A stretch of 64,000 nt of DNA from Acidobacteriota bacterium (GCA_022821145.1 JAJEEE010000053.1:17129-81128), one strand, 5' to 3'; positions 1 through 14,096 are shown, counted from the first letter of the stretch. Notes: a model not told the origin generated them from the sequence alone. A program made the numbers and translations.

Positions 1-408
1 AAGCGGCCGCGGAGGCCGTCCATCCAGCGGCACCTCGACCGTATGGAGCGACCCGGCGAACGGCTGGCGCCAGTCCGAGGCGGCCAGGACGGCGTCGCCG
101 CCGCGGTTCCATCCGATCACCTGCGTGGTCGCGCCGAACCAGGTGAGACGCCGCGGGGCGCCGCCGTCGGCCGCCATGACGTAGACCTCGGCGGGCCCGT
201 CGTCGCGTCCCGTGAAGGCCACAGTGCGCCCGTCCGGGGACAGGCGCGGGAACGCCGAGACGCCCGGGTTGGCGGTGAGGCGCCGGGCCCAGCCGTATCC
301 GGCCTCCTCCGGGTCGGCGGGCGCGGTCCACAGGTCGTCGTCGCTGACGAACACCACGTGTTTCCCGAACACGGTGGGGTGACGGTAGTAGCCGAGGTCG
401 GATGACAT
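1..408 (-). CDS. Tricorn-like protease / TolB-type beta-propeller protein, N-terminal part
   Basis: The minus strand from the ATG at 408 reads 136 codons without a stop and leaves the window. It begins MSSDLGYYRHPTVFGKHVVF and contains repeated propeller signatures such as LSPDGRTVAFTGRDDG and EVYVMAADGGAPRRLTW. These are typical of the N-terminal propeller of tricorn-type S41 peptidases, which degrade peptides, and of TolB/WD40-like PD40 repeats. The catalytic domain lies outside the window, so a propeller-only protein is possible. No signal peptide is visible, as expected for cytoplasmic tricorn. It sits 42 bp downstream of the DUF309 gene and could share its transcript. Confidence 0.72.
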   Translation of the reverse strand, partial: MSSDLGYYRHPTVFGKHVVFVSDDDLWTAPADPEEAGYGWARRLTANPGVSAFPRLSPDGRTVAFTGRDDGPAEVYVMAADGGAPRRLTWFGATTQVIGWNRGGDAVLAASDWRQPFAGSLHTVEVPLDGRPPRPL

Positions 409-450
409 GGAAGCGGGGCGTTGAATCGGAGTACGGTGCGCGCCGGACGG

Positions 451-837
451 TTATGATACCGCGTCGCCCGGCCCGTCGCCAGCCGGCGGTGGGCCCGGGC
501 GCGGCGAGGGGTCCGTCCGGCCCCGGATACGGACCGCCGTGACGCCGCCGCCTTCGAGGACGGAACGCAGGTCGGCGACGAGACGCGCGTTGTCGATGCC
601 GGACGGTTCTCCGTCGGGGACGTCCAGTTTCTCGATCCCGCGCTCGAGCACCCGGCGTCCTCCCCGCTGGTTCCCGGCGGAAAGATGGTGCAGGCCGACT
701 GCGGCCTGGACGAGTCCCTGGAGATAGGTCCGCGCGCCGCCGGCGGCCTCGCGCCAGAGGTCTTCGAATCTCTCGTGCGCCTCGAAATACCGCCCCGCGT
801 TGAACAGGGCGATACCCTCCCGGAGCCGTTCGCTCAT
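451..837 (-). CDS. DUF309 family protein
   Basis: The product is 128 aa and has the DUF309 signature: FNAGRYFEAHERFEDLWRE near residue 12, then YLQGLVQAAVGLHHLSAGN. This family is a small all-helical domain of unknown biochemical role. The reading frame stays open upstream to 960, but the ATG at 837 (MSERLREGIALF) starts exactly at the conserved domain, so it is the preferred start. The last 25 residues are a low-complexity Pro/Gly/Arg tail. It is divergent from dnaK and precedes the tricorn-like gene on the same strand. Confidence 0.72.
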   Translation of the reverse strand: MSERLREGIALFNAGRYFEAHERFEDLWREAAGGARTYLQGLVQAAVGLHHLSAGNQRGGRRVLERGIEKLDVPDGEPSGIDNARLVADLRSVLEGGGVTAVRIRGRTDPSPRPGPPPAGDGPGDAVS

Positions 838-927
838 GACGCCATGCGTCTCGAATGCCTCGTTCCCGGCGGTTTGGGTCGAACGGTACGGCGGTCCCGA
901 GTCATGGGCGAATAACCTAATACGGAC

Positions 928-933
928 ATTATA
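928..933 (-). promoter_or_regulatory. Candidate -10 box for DUF309/tricorn
   Basis: The minus strand shows a perfect TATAAT about 90 bp upstream of the DUF309 start. No good -35 lies at 16-18 bp; a TTGAGT at 960-955 is 21 bp away. It would fire divergently from the dnaK promoter across the same operator region. Confidence 0.35.
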
Positions 934-940
934 AGAAGAA

Positions 941-961
941 CGTGACAATATCAGACTCAAG
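941..961. promoter_or_regulatory. HAIR-like HspR half-site over the dnaK promoter
   Basis: ACTCAAG at 955-961 is exactly the right half of the HAIR consensus CTTGAGT-N7-ACTCAAG. The left half at 941-947 (CGTGACA) matches at 4 of 7 positions with the correct 7-bp spacing, and it overlaps the -35 box. An HspR-like regulator is encoded at the end of the same operon, so autoregulation is the likely meaning. The weak left half keeps this tentative. Confidence 0.5.
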
Positions 962-970
962 TTCTATAAT
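942..970 (+). promoter_or_regulatory. Sigma-70-type promoter of dnaK
   Basis: GTGACA (942-947), a 17-bp spacer and TATAAT (965-970) give a near-consensus promoter. Transcription should start near 977, leaving a leader of about 84 nt before dnaK. Confidence 0.75.
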
Positions 971-983
971 GAGCGAGTCTGAT
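950..983. repeat. Perfect 9-bp inverted repeat centred on the dnaK -10 box
   Basis: ATCAGACTC (950-958) and GAGTCTGAT (975-983) form a perfect inverted repeat with a 16-bp spacer. The -10 hexamer lies in the middle of the spacer. A protein bound to both arms would block RNA polymerase. It overlaps the HAIR-like half-site, so both may belong to one operator. Confidence 0.65.
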
Positions 984-1060
984 CGATCGGTATTCTATGA
1001 AATATGTCTCCCGGAGGGGAGTGCCCTGAGACGGAAGACGGACGAAGGAGTGGAACGAAG

Positions 1061-2968
<1,908 letters not shown>

Positions 2969-3016
2969 CCCGCCGCCGGCCCGCGGCCGCCGCCGCGGGA
3001 GCGGCCGCGGCCGCGA

Positions 3017-4117
3017 ATGCGCGACTTCTACGCCATCCTCGGGATCGAAACCGGCGCCTCGGCCGGCGATGTTCGACGCGCCTACCGGAAGCTGGCGCGA
3101 AAATTCCATCCCGACATCAACCCCGGGAACGCCGCGGCCGCGGAACGCTTCTCGCGCATCGCCGAGGCCTACGAGGTCTTGTGCCATCCCCGGAAGCGCG
3201 ACTACTACGATACCCACGGCTACTACGACGAGGGCGTGCTGGAGGAGAAGCAGGAACGTCGGCTCGGGTTCTCCTTCGATGGGTTCGCGGGTTCCGAGTC
3301 GGACAAGCCGGTGTTCTCCGATCTCTTCGAAGATTTCTTCGCCGAGATCCGGTCACGCCGGCAGCCCCCCGTTCCCATCGATCTCGAAGCCCAGGTCTCG
3401 CTCACCTTCGCCGAATCGATTCGGGGGGTGCGGACGGCCGTCCCGGTTTTCCGGCGCCGGAGCTGCGACGATTGCCGCGGGCTGGGACGCCGGCCTCGGA
3501 CACCGGCCTACGCGTGTCCGACGTGTACCGGTTCGGGAGAGATCGTCCGGTCCCGCGGGCGCCTGCGGTTCGCCATGACCTGCCCCGAGTGCGAAGGCGG
3601 CGGACGGGTCGCCGCGGCGTGCGTGTCCTGCCGCGGCGAGGGGCGGCGGGCCCGGAGCGAGCGTGTCGAGGTGGACATCCCGGCCGGAGTCGCTTCCGGT
3701 TCGAGAGTGCGATACGCGGGCCGCGGCGACGTCGATCCGAAAACGGGGCGCACGGGCGACCTGATCGTGGTGACGCACGTGGATGACGACCGCTTTTTCG
3801 AACGCGTGGGCGACAATGTCCACTGCACGGTCCCGGTCAGCGTGTCCGAGGCGTCCCTCGGCGCCCGGATCGAGGTGCCGGGTTTGGACGGGGCGCTCAC
3901 GCTGAAAGTGCCGCCCGGGACGCAGAGCGGGCAGAAGCTTCGACTGCGGGGACGGGGCGCTCCGTCCTTGAGGGACGCCGAGGCGCGGGGCGATCTGTAC
4001 GTCGCCATCCAGGTCGTGATACCGCGCGCGCTGGACGAGCGGTCGAAGGAGATCCTGCGCGAGCTGGGCGAACTGAACGCCGTCGACCGGGAGGGGAGGC
4101 AGGCGCGTGGCCGCTAG
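3017..4117 (+). CDS. dnaJ: Co-chaperone DnaJ (Hsp40)
   Basis: The 366-aa product has a J domain with the HPD motif at 31-33, which stimulates DnaK ATPase. A Gly/Phe-poor linker (about 75-115) follows, rich in acidic and aromatic residues. Four CxxCxGxG zinc repeats begin at C150, C167, C189 and C202, and then come the C-terminal substrate-binding domains. All four zinc modules are complete. The linker lacks the usual long G/F stretch, which is a mild peculiarity. It starts 48 bp after dnaK and overlaps hspR by 11 bp, so translation is probably coupled. Confidence 0.96.
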   Translation: MRDFYAILGIETGASAGDVRRAYRKLARKFHPDINPGNAAAAERFSRIAEAYEVLCHPRKRDYYDTHGYYDEGVLEEKQERRLGFSFDGFAGSESDKPVFSDLFEDFFAEIRSRRQPPVPIDLEAQVSLTFAESIRGVRTAVPVFRRRSCDDCRGLGRRPRTPAYACPTCTGSGEIVRSRGRLRFAMTCPECEGGGRVAAACVSCRGEGRRARSERVEVDIPAGVASGSRVRYAGRGDVDPKTGRTGDLIVVTHVDDDRFFERVGDNVHCTVPVSVSEASLGARIEVPGLDGALTLKVPPGTQSGQKLRLRGRGAPSLRDAEARGDLYVAIQVVIPRALDERSKEILRELGELNAVDREGRQARGR

Positions 4118-4508
4118 AAGGAAGGCCAGGGCCGCGTACATGATCAGCGCGGTCGCGGAAACCTACGGCATCCATCCCCAGACGCTGCGGTTGTACGAAC
4201 GGGAAGGATTGCTGAAACCCTCGCGGTCAGACGGGAACACGCGCCTGTACACGGCCGAGGACCTGGAGCAGTTGGAGCTGATCCTGAGCCTGACGCGCGA
4301 CCTCGGCGTCAACCTCGCCGGCGTGGAGGTCATCCTGAACATGCGGAAGCGCATGCAGGAGATGCAGGACGAGATGGCCGAGTTCGTGCGCTACGTCGAG
4401 CAGCAGATGACGGAGCGTTCCTCGGAAATGGCCGAGAAGATCGAGCATGCCCTGGTCCGGGCGCGCCCGGCGCATGTCGTGCCGGTCCGGGGCCGCAAGA
4501 CGCGGTAA
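4107..4508 (+). CDS. hspR: MerR-family heat-shock repressor HspR-like
   Basis: The product is 133 aa. Residues about 12-57 form a MerR-type winged helix (AETYGIHPQTLRLYEREGLL, then GNTRLYTAEDLEQL). A helical coiled-coil tail rich in Met, Glu and Gln follows. HspR proteins are short MerR-family repressors that bind HAIR inverted repeats with DnaK as co-repressor. Position directly behind dnaK-dnaJ, as in actinobacteria, supports the name, as does the HAIR-like site at the dnaK promoter. The start is GTG at 4107 with GAGGGGAGG just upstream, overlapping the dnaJ stop. Confidence 0.85.
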   Translation: MAARRKARAAYMISAVAETYGIHPQTLRLYEREGLLKPSRSDGNTRLYTAEDLEQLELILSLTRDLGVNLAGVEVILNMRKRMQEMQDEMAEFVRYVEQQMTERSSEMAEKIEHALVRARPAHVVPVRGRKTR

Positions 4509-4562
4509 CGCGCCGCGCGGGTCTTCACCCGGCGGATCCGGGACCTCTGATAGAATGCCGCC

Positions 4563-5345
4563 ATGCCGGTTCGCGAAGCGTGTCCGTTGTGCGGGGACAC
4601 CGGTTGGCGCCCCACCGATCGCGAAGGCGCGTCGGGCGTCGTGCGGTGCGATTGCGCCAAACGCTCGCGGATGGACCGGCTGCTGGAGGGCGCGCGCATC
4701 CCCGCGCGCCATCGGGATTGCGAGTTCGAGAGCTTCCAGGCCGACTTGCCGTTTTCGACGTCATCCATCCGAGCCGCCAAGCTGACCGCCGAAAAGTTCG
4801 TCGACGAGTATCCGGCCAGTCCGCCCACGGGCCTCCTGTTCGTCGGCGCGCCGGGGGTCGGGAAGACCCATCTCGCCGTCAGCGTCCTCAAGTCCCTGAT
4901 CCGGGACAAGGCCGTTCCGTGCCTGTTCCGGGCGTTTCCGGAGCTGCTGAAGCAGATCCAGCTTTCCTACAACCGCGTGTCGAACACTTCCGAGCTGGTT
5001 CTGCTGGCGCCCGTCCTGGACGCCGAGGTGCTGGTCCTGGACGAGTTGGGCGCGCAGAAACCCTCGGCCTGGGCGCTGGACACGGTGAGCTACGTCCTGA
5101 ATTCCCGGTACAACGACAACAAGACGACGATCCTGACGACCAATTTCCCGGACCGCGCCGAGATGTCCAAGCCGGCGCGAGGCGTCGGCGATACGTTGAT
5201 CGACCGTATCGGCGACCGGATGCGGTCGCGGCTCTACGAGATGTGCAAGACCGTGCGGATGGTCGGCAGCGATTTCAGATTCGAGATCAAGAACAAGAAC
5301 GATGCCTTTTCAGTTCATGACGCGAACGCGCGGTACCGCGCCTAG
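4563..5345 (+). CDS. DnaC/IstB-like ATPase with N-terminal zinc ribbon
   Basis: The product is 260 aa. An N-terminal CPLCGDTG...RCDCAK module (C7, C10, C29, C31) resembles the DnaI/DnaC-type Cys cluster. The AAA+ core has Walker A GAPGVGKT at 95-102 and Walker B VLVLDELG at 156-163, followed by sensor-like TILTTNFPD and IGDRMRSRLYEMC. These features suit a replicative helicase loader acting in replication or restart. No transposase neighbours it, which argues against IstB. A TAGAAT hexamer ends only 6 bases before the ATG, suggesting a very short leader. Its 3' end overlaps the next gene by 44 bp. Confidence 0.82.
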   Translation: MPVREACPLCGDTGWRPTDREGASGVVRCDCAKRSRMDRLLEGARIPARHRDCEFESFQADLPFSTSSIRAAKLTAEKFVDEYPASPPTGLLFVGAPGVGKTHLAVSVLKSLIRDKAVPCLFRAFPELLKQIQLSYNRVSNTSELVLLAPVLDAEVLVLDELGAQKPSAWALDTVSYVLNSRYNDNKTTILTTNFPDRAEMSKPARGVGDTLIDRIGDRMRSRLYEMCKTVRMVGSDFRFEIKNKNDAFSVHDANARYRA

Positions 5346-6930
5346 CAGCCTGTTCATCGTCCTGCTCCTGGCCGGCGGGTGCGCCCTCGCGCAGACGCCC
5401 GACGACGCGCTGGAATCCATCAGCATCGAGGATCTGCGGGAGAAGATCGGCTACCTGGCTTCCGACCGGTTCCTGGGTCGGGGCAACGGCACCGAGGAGC
5501 TGGACGCCGCGGCGGAGTATATCGCCGAGAGCTTCGAGGCCGCCGGACTGACGCCCGCCGGTGACGACGGTTTCTTCCAGGAGTTCCAGGTCAACCGGTT
5601 GAGTCTGGGCGCGGACAACCGCCTGGCCTTGGAGACCGAGTCCGGGAACGTGGAGTTGCGGTCCGGTTTCGACTTCGTCCCGTACACGGTTTCGGCGAAC
5701 GGGCAGGTCCGGGCGCCGTTGACCTTCGTCGGTTACGGCATCCAGGCGCCCGAGCTGGACTACGACGATCTCCAGGGGGTGGATCTGCGGGGCCGGATCG
5801 CCGTGGTCCTCGACAGCGTGCCGCGCGACGGCGTGGAAGAGTTCATGTTCACCGCGTTGTCGGGCACGGACTACTCGACGATCGCGGCCAAGGCGCGCAA
5901 CGTCGCCGCGGCCGGCGCGGTCGGGATGATCGTCGTCCAGGGCCCCTTGAGCCGGGCCGTCACCCCGGTGACCTACTATGCCCGCGCGATGCGCTCCGGG
6001 CTGCCGCCGCGGGACACGGTGATGGATCTGGCCATCGGTCCCGGCGACGCGGCGATTCCGGTGGCGATCGTCAACCGGAGCGCGTCCCGCAGCGTGGCGC
6101 CCGGCATCCAGGCATTGCAGGCGCGCATCGACGACGACCTGACACCCGCGTCGGGAGAGCTGCCCGGCGTCGCGACGCTCGGGGTGGACATGAACCTGGA
6201 TCCGTATACGGCCCGGAACGTCCTGGCCCGCGTGGAGGGTTCCGACCCGGATTTGCGGGACGAGGTGATCGTCGTGGGCGCGCACTACGATCACGACGGC
6301 GCCATCGGGGATCGGATCTGGAACGGCGCGGACGACAACGCCTCCGGCACGTCGGGCCTTCTCGAGCTGGCCGAAGCGTTCGCCCTCGGTCCCCGGCCGT
6401 CGCGGAGCGTGATCCTGGCGGCCTGGGCGGCCGAGGAGAAAGGCATGCTGGGCAGCCGACACTACGTCCGCGACGCACCGGTCCCGATGGAAGACACGGT
6501 CGCGATGTTCCAGGTCGACATGATCGGGCGCAACGAGGAGCACGGCGCCAATCCCGGCGAGGGGTTCCTCAACGAGGCGGCCGACGACAACGCGAACTCG
6601 ATGAACATGATCGGTTCGGTGTTCAGTCCCGATCTGCGCGGCGCCGTCGAGCGCGCCAACGCCGATGTCGGGCTGGAGCTCCGGTTCCGCTACGACTACC
6701 GGGCCCAGAACCTGATCCGGCGGAGCGACCACTGGTCGTTCCTGTCCAACGGCGTGCCCGCCATCTTCTTTTTCGGCGGGCTCCATCCCGACTACCACAC
6801 GCCGAACGACACGGCCGACAAGATCAACTACCCGAAAGTGGAGAAGGTCGTCGAGCTGCTCTACCTGGCGCTTTTCGAGGTCGGCGACGCCGCCCGGGAG
6901 CCGGCCTTCGTCGACCCATCCCAGCAGTGA
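5302..6930 (+). CDS. Secreted M28-family metallopeptidase
   Basis: The product is 542 aa, or 537 if the ATG at 5317 is used. A signal peptide is clear (SSLFIVLLLAGGCALAQ). The middle carries a PA-type insert region (about residues 130-270). The zinc peptidase core has VVGAHYDHDG near 325, NGADDNASG, AAEEKGM near 376, DMIGRNEE near 405 and YHTPNDT near 497. Together these supply the co-catalytic zinc ligands and the catalytic Glu of aminopeptidase-type M28 enzymes. It likely trims peptides in the periplasm or outside the cell. It overlaps the DnaC-like gene, yet its function looks unrelated. Confidence 0.88.
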   Translation: MPFQFMTRTRGTAPSSLFIVLLLAGGCALAQTPDDALESISIEDLREKIGYLASDRFLGRGNGTEELDAAAEYIAESFEAAGLTPAGDDGFFQEFQVNRLSLGADNRLALETESGNVELRSGFDFVPYTVSANGQVRAPLTFVGYGIQAPELDYDDLQGVDLRGRIAVVLDSVPRDGVEEFMFTALSGTDYSTIAAKARNVAAAGAVGMIVVQGPLSRAVTPVTYYARAMRSGLPPRDTVMDLAIGPGDAAIPVAIVNRSASRSVAPGIQALQARIDDDLTPASGELPGVATLGVDMNLDPYTARNVLARVEGSDPDLRDEVIVVGAHYDHDGAIGDRIWNGADDNASGTSGLLELAEAFALGPRPSRSVILAAWAAEEKGMLGSRHYVRDAPVPMEDTVAMFQVDMIGRNEEHGANPGEGFLNEAADDNANSMNMIGSVFSPDLRGAVERANADVGLELRFRYDYRAQNLIRRSDHWSFLSNGVPAIFFFGGLHPDYHTPNDTADKINYPKVEKVVELLYLALFEVGDAAREPAFVDPSQQ

Positions 6931-6939
6931 GGAACGCAC

Positions 6940-7254
6940 GTGAACATTCGAGATGACATGCGGCAGACCGGCTACAGCAAGGAGGACGAGTACTTCCACA
7001 AGAAGGACCGGGAGCTTGTCCAGCGCATGCGGGCCGCCGCGAACGAACGGAAGGCGCGGCTCGAGGTGGAGCACAAGGGGCAGGCTTTCTGGATGAAGTG
7101 CCCGAAGTGCGGGTCCGAGCTGAAGGAGGAAACCCTCCACGAGGTGGTCCGCATCGACGCGTGCGCCGGATGCGGGGGCCAGTTCTTCGACAAGGGCGAG
7201 CTGGATCTCCTGTTGAAGTCGCGGGTGTCGACGGCGCTCCGCGGCGGCGGTTGA
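6940..7254 (+). CDS. Small zf-TFIIB-like zinc-ribbon protein
   Basis: The 104-aa product has a charged helical N-terminus (many Lys/Glu/Arg, residues 5-48). It ends in a zinc ribbon with CPKCGSE at 54-60 and CAGCGGQFFDKGELD at 75-89. The CxGCxGxxxDxGEL pattern is the zf-TFIIB domain found in many small bacterial proteins of unknown role. Zinc ligands C54, C57, C75 and C78 are present. It lies 9 bp downstream of the M28 peptidase gene and so is probably co-transcribed, and it ends 160 bp before the groES promoter. Confidence 0.78.
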   Translation: MNIRDDMRQTGYSKEDEYFHKKDRELVQRMRAAANERKARLEVEHKGQAFWMKCPKCGSELKEETLHEVVRIDACAGCGGQFFDKGELDLLLKSRVSTALRGGG

Positions 7255-7414
7255 GGTCTGAGCCGTGGCCGACGGCCGACGGCCTGCGCCGGACGCCGCC
7301 GCGTCAGTCCAAGAATAAGGATCTCTTCAGTTCAATCCGCGCGATGGCAGCCGGCGTCGGGCCGTTCCGTACCGACATGGCGTGAGATAGCCCCGCCGGA
7401 ACACCCGACCCCTC

Positions 7415-7443
7415 TTGACACGCCCGCCGGGGCTCCCTATCAT
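7415..7443 (+). promoter_or_regulatory. Sigma-70-type promoter of groES-groEL
   Basis: TTGACA (7415-7420), a 17-bp spacer and TATCAT (7438-7443) make a strong promoter. The CIRCE operator begins 14 bp after the -10, over the expected start of transcription. Confidence 0.88.
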
Positions 7444-7456
7444 CAAGGGTTCGTTG

Positions 7457-7483
7457 TTAGCACTCATAGTCATCGAGTGCCAA
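7457..7483. promoter_or_regulatory. CIRCE operator (HrcA binding site)
   Basis: TTAGCACTC (7457-7465), a 9-bp spacer and GAGTGCCAA (7475-7483) match the CIRCE consensus TTAGCACTC-N9-GAGTGCTAA at 17 of 18 positions. HrcA repressor, refolded by GroESL, binds this site in many phyla. No hrcA gene is in the window. Confidence 0.95.
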
Positions 7484-7527
7484 CGCCCTGATCGAATCTT
7501 CGTGTCACAACAAGGAGACGAGCGACG

Positions 7528-7833
7528 ATGAACGTAAGACCATTGCAAGACCGCGTGATCCTGAAGCGCATCGAGGAGGAGGAAACCGTGCGCGGAGGCA
7601 TCATCATCCCGGACTCGGCGAGAGAGAAACAGCAGGAAGGCGAGGTCGTGGCCGTCGGCAGCGGCAAGCGGCTCGAGGACGGCACGGTCCTTCCGCTCGA
7701 GGTCAAGGCGGGCGACCGCGTCCTGTTCGGCAAGTACTCGGGCACCGAGATCAAGCTGGACGGCGACGAGTACTTGATCGTCAAGGAGGACGAGATCCTG
7801 GGCATCACACATTCCGCGGACGCGGGCGAGTAA
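7528..7833 (+). CDS. groES: Co-chaperonin GroES
   Basis: The product is 101 aa, slightly longer than the usual 95-97. It starts [20 protein letters not shown] and contains the mobile loop [16 protein letters not shown] (about 23-38), which docks on GroEL. The ending [11 protein letters not shown] is typical. It caps the GroEL ring during folding in the cytoplasm. AAGGAG precedes the ATG. The promoter and CIRCE element lie directly upstream, and groEL follows after 15 bp. Confidence 0.97.
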   Translation: MNVRPLQDRVILKRIEEEETVRGGIIIPDSAREKQQEGEVVAVGSGKRLEDGTVLPLEVKAGDRVLFGKYSGTEIKLDGDEYLIVKEDEILGITHSADAGE

Positions 7834-9486
<1,653 letters not shown>

Positions 9487-9510
9487 GCAGCCCGGCGACG
9501 TTCGAGCTCG

Positions 9511-9542
9511 AAAGCCCCCGCCCATCGCGGCGGGGGCTTTTT
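9511..9542 (+). terminator. Rho-independent terminator of groESL
   Basis: An 11-bp perfect stem (9511-9521 with 9530-9540) closes an 8-nt loop and runs into TTTTT. The stem carries five consecutive G:C pairs in its middle. It is the clearest intrinsic terminator in the window. Confidence 0.93.
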
Positions 9543-9612
9543 CGTGGGCCGGGGCGTCGTGGCCCGCGTCCTTGACACGGCCCGTGGCGGCGTGCGATAT
9601 CGGTTATACGGG

Positions 9613-11127
9613 ATGAACGTCCTGGCCAGCTTCCTCCATACGGCTTTCCACCGGCCGGACACCCGCATCTACCGTTGCGTGGATGGCGCCGTCTGGGTCC
9701 TGATCCTGACATCGATCGCCTTGCTCGGCATCATCGCCCTGACGCCGGAGGGGAGTTCCTGGAACCTGGCGCTGACGCGGATCGACCGCGCCATACTCGT
9801 GATCTTCGCCTTGGAGATCTTCCTGCGCGTCGCCAGCTTCCGTCCTCCCGCCCTGCGCGTCTTCGACACGCTGCCCATCGCGAGCCGCTTACGCATCCAC
9901 GTGTTGGCGCGTCTCCGGTTCGTCGTGCGCCCGATCGTCCTCGTCGACATCGTGGCGGTCCTGGCCCTGTTTCCCCAGTTGCGCGGCCTCCGCGTCTTGA
10001 GGCTGCTGCGGTTGGTGCCGGCGAGGCGTGTCTTCCGATACCGCAACCCGTTGGCGATCGTCCCTCGGATCTTCGAGGAGAACAGCCTGCTGTTCGCCCT
10101 GGCCTTTTCGGCATTGGGTGCGGCCACCCTCGTCGGCGGTACGGCCATCTACGCGGCCGAGGCCGGTGTCAACGCCAACGTCGAGACCCTTCAGGACGGG
10201 ATATGGTGGGCGCTGGTCACGATCACGACCGTGGGGTTCGGGGACATCACGCCGGTCACGTTCATGGGGCGCGTCATCGGCGGGGTCATGATGGTGGCGG
10301 GCATGTTCACCCTGGCGATGTTCGCCGGGATCGTGGGTTCGAGCCTGGTGAGAGGCGTCCTGAGTATCCGTGAGGAGCAGTTTCGAATGAGCAACTACGC
10401 CAATCACGTCGTCGTATGCGGGTACGATCAGAGCACCCACCTGCTGTTGGACGCCCTGGCCGGAGAGCTGAGCCTCTCGGAGACGCGCGTCGTCCTGATG
10501 GACGACCACGAGCGTCCCCGCGAGTTGCCGCCGGACTTTCTCTGGGTCCGGGGCAATCCCACCAAGGAGAGCGAGCTCGACAAGGTCCGTCTGACGCACG
10601 CGGCGGCCGTGATCGTTTCGGGCGAACGGGACGTTCCGCCGCACGTCGCCGACGCCCGGACCATCCTGACCACGTTCACCGTGCGCAACCACCTCGACGG
10701 CCGGCAGGACGAAGTGCGCCGCCGCAGGGCGCCGCTCTACGTGGTCGCGGAGATCCTGGACTCGGAGAACGTCGCGCACGCTCGGGCGGCGGGCGCCGAC
10801 GAGGTCATCGAAACGCAGCGGATCGGCTATTCCATGATCGCGCACGCCGTCGGCTACCACGGCTCGGCGACGACGATGAGCCGCGTCCTGCTGTCCGGTT
10901 CCCACAACGTCTACGTGGGGACGGTGCCCGGAGGGCCGCGCGGTCCCCAGCCGTTCGGGGAGTTGTTGCGGGAATTGAAGTTGTCCGAGCGCGGCGGTCT
11001 CGTGGTGGGCCTGCGGACCCCCTCCGGGCGGGAGCTCATCAATCCGCCCCGGAGTCACGTGGTCGAGCCCGACGACATTCACCTGATCTACCTGGCCGAG
11101 GAGCCGCTGCTGGACCCGCCGCGCTGA
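9613..11127 (+). CDS. Voltage-gated-like potassium channel with RCK (TrkA-N) domain
   Basis: The product is 504 aa from ATG 9613. A GTG at 9544 would add 23 residues but falls in the terminator tail. There are about six membrane segments, with an S4-like Arg-rich stretch (LRGLRVLRLLRLVPARRVFR). The pore segment has the selectivity filter TTVGFGD near 206-212. A cytoplasmic RCK module follows, starting NHVVVCGYDQST near 264. No clear ribosome-binding site precedes the ATG, and a TTGACA at 9572 suggests a very short leader. It likely passes K+ gated by ligand or voltage. It ends 3 bp before ligA. Confidence 0.88.
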   Translation: MNVLASFLHTAFHRPDTRIYRCVDGAVWVLILTSIALLGIIALTPEGSSWNLALTRIDRAILVIFALEIFLRVASFRPPALRVFDTLPIASRLRIHVLARLRFVVRPIVLVDIVAVLALFPQLRGLRVLRLLRLVPARRVFRYRNPLAIVPRIFEENSLLFALAFSALGAATLVGGTAIYAAEAGVNANVETLQDGIWWALVTITTVGFGDITPVTFMGRVIGGVMMVAGMFTLAMFAGIVGSSLVRGVLSIREEQFRMSNYANHVVVCGYDQSTHLLLDALAGELSLSETRVVLMDDHERPRELPPDFLWVRGNPTKESELDKVRLTHAAAVIVSGERDVPPHVADARTILTTFTVRNHLDGRQDEVRRRRAPLYVVAEILDSENVAHARAAGADEVIETQRIGYSMIAHAVGYHGSATTMSRVLLSGSHNVYVGTVPGGPRGPQPFGELLRELKLSERGGLVVGLRTPSGRELINPPRSHVVEPDDIHLIYLAEEPLLDPPR

Positions 11128-13110
<1,983 letters not shown>

Positions 13111-13145
13111 TGACGCGTCATCTTCGTTTCAGGCAGGAAGAGGCC

Positions 13146-14096
13146 ATGACACGACTCACCCCGGCTTGGATCCTGGCGTTCGGGTTGGCGCCGCTGGCCG
13201 CGGTCCATGCGCAGGACCCGGCGCCGGACGACGCGGCCCAGGTCCTTCCCGTCTTCGTCGAGCGCGTCAACCTGTTCTTCACGGTGGCCGACGACGACGG
13301 GAACCTGGTCACCGACCTGACCGAAAGCGATTTTCTCGTTTTCGAGGACGGCGCTCCCCAGATTATCGAGGACTTCGAGGCGGAAACCGAGCTTCCCCTG
13401 ACCATCGCGCTGATCGTCGACGTCAGCGGGAGTATTCGGGACAAGCTCCGCTTCGAGCAGGAAGCGGCGATCGAGTTCTTCTACTCGACCATCGACGAGG
13501 GGCGCGACCAGGGCATGCTGGTGACCTTCGATTCGCGCGTGGACCTGCTGCAGGACTTCACCGGCAACCCGGAGGCCCTGGCCGAGGCGACGCGCCGCAT
13601 GCGGGCCGGCGGCGGCACCGCGCTGTACGACGCGATCTACCTGGCCATCGACCAGAAGATCGGGCCGAGCAACCGCGAAGGCCGTCGCGTCGTGGTCGTC
13701 ATCAGCGACGGCGACGACAACGCGAGCCGCGTGTCGTTGACCGAGACCCTCGAGTTGGCGCAGCGCAACGACGTCGCGATCTACACGATCAGCACCAACT
13801 CCACGGCGAACTTCGTGAACCCCGAGCAGCGCCGCGGCGACCGCACCCTGGAGACCTTCGCGCTCGAGACCGGGGGAAAGGCGTTCTTCCCGTTCCGGCT
13901 CGAGGATCTGGCCGTGAACTTCGCCGACATCAGCGAGGAACTGCGTTCCCAGTACACGTTGATCTACGAGCCGACCAACCTGGCCAGGGACGGGCGCTAC
14001 CGCGAGATCCGCGTCGCGACGACCGCCGACCGCGACTACCTGGTCCAGCACCGCGAGGGGTACTACGCGCCCCTGGATCCGACGCCCGAGGAGTAG
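13146..14096 (+). CDS. Secreted VWFA-related protein (acidobacterial type)
   Basis: The product is 316 aa with a signal peptide (MTRLTPAWILAFGLAPLAAVHAQ). A short beta region follows (LTESDFLVFEDGAPQIIEDF), then a von Willebrand A domain with the metal-site motif DVSGS near 92. Later motifs are TALYDAIY and VVISDGDDNAS, and the ending ELRSQYTLIYEP...YREI...YYAP is standard. This order is that of the VWFA-related family expanded in Acidobacteria (TIGR03436 type). Its function is unknown; an extracellular binding role is inferred. AGGAAGAGG lies upstream of the ATG. Two paralogues lie at 31.9-33.8 kb. Confidence 0.9.
   Translation: MTRLTPAWILAFGLAPLAAVHAQDPAPDDAAQVLPVFVERVNLFFTVADDDGNLVTDLTESDFLVFEDGAPQIIEDFEAETELPLTIALIVDVSGSIRDKLRFEQEAAIEFFYSTIDEGRDQGMLVTFDSRVDLLQDFTGNPEALAEATRRMRAGGGTALYDAIYLAIDQKIGPSNREGRRVVVVISDGDDNASRVSLTETLELAQRNDVAIYTISTNSTANFVNPEQRRGDRTLETFALETGGKAFFPFRLEDLAVNFADISEELRSQYTLIYEPTNLARDGRYREIRVATTADRDYLVQHREGYYAPLDPTPEE

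Noticed and set aside
9572..9610. TTGACA plus GATATC or TATACG as a promoter of the K+ channel
   Set aside because: Neither -10 candidate is good at normal spacing, so it is mentioned in the gene entry but not called as a site.
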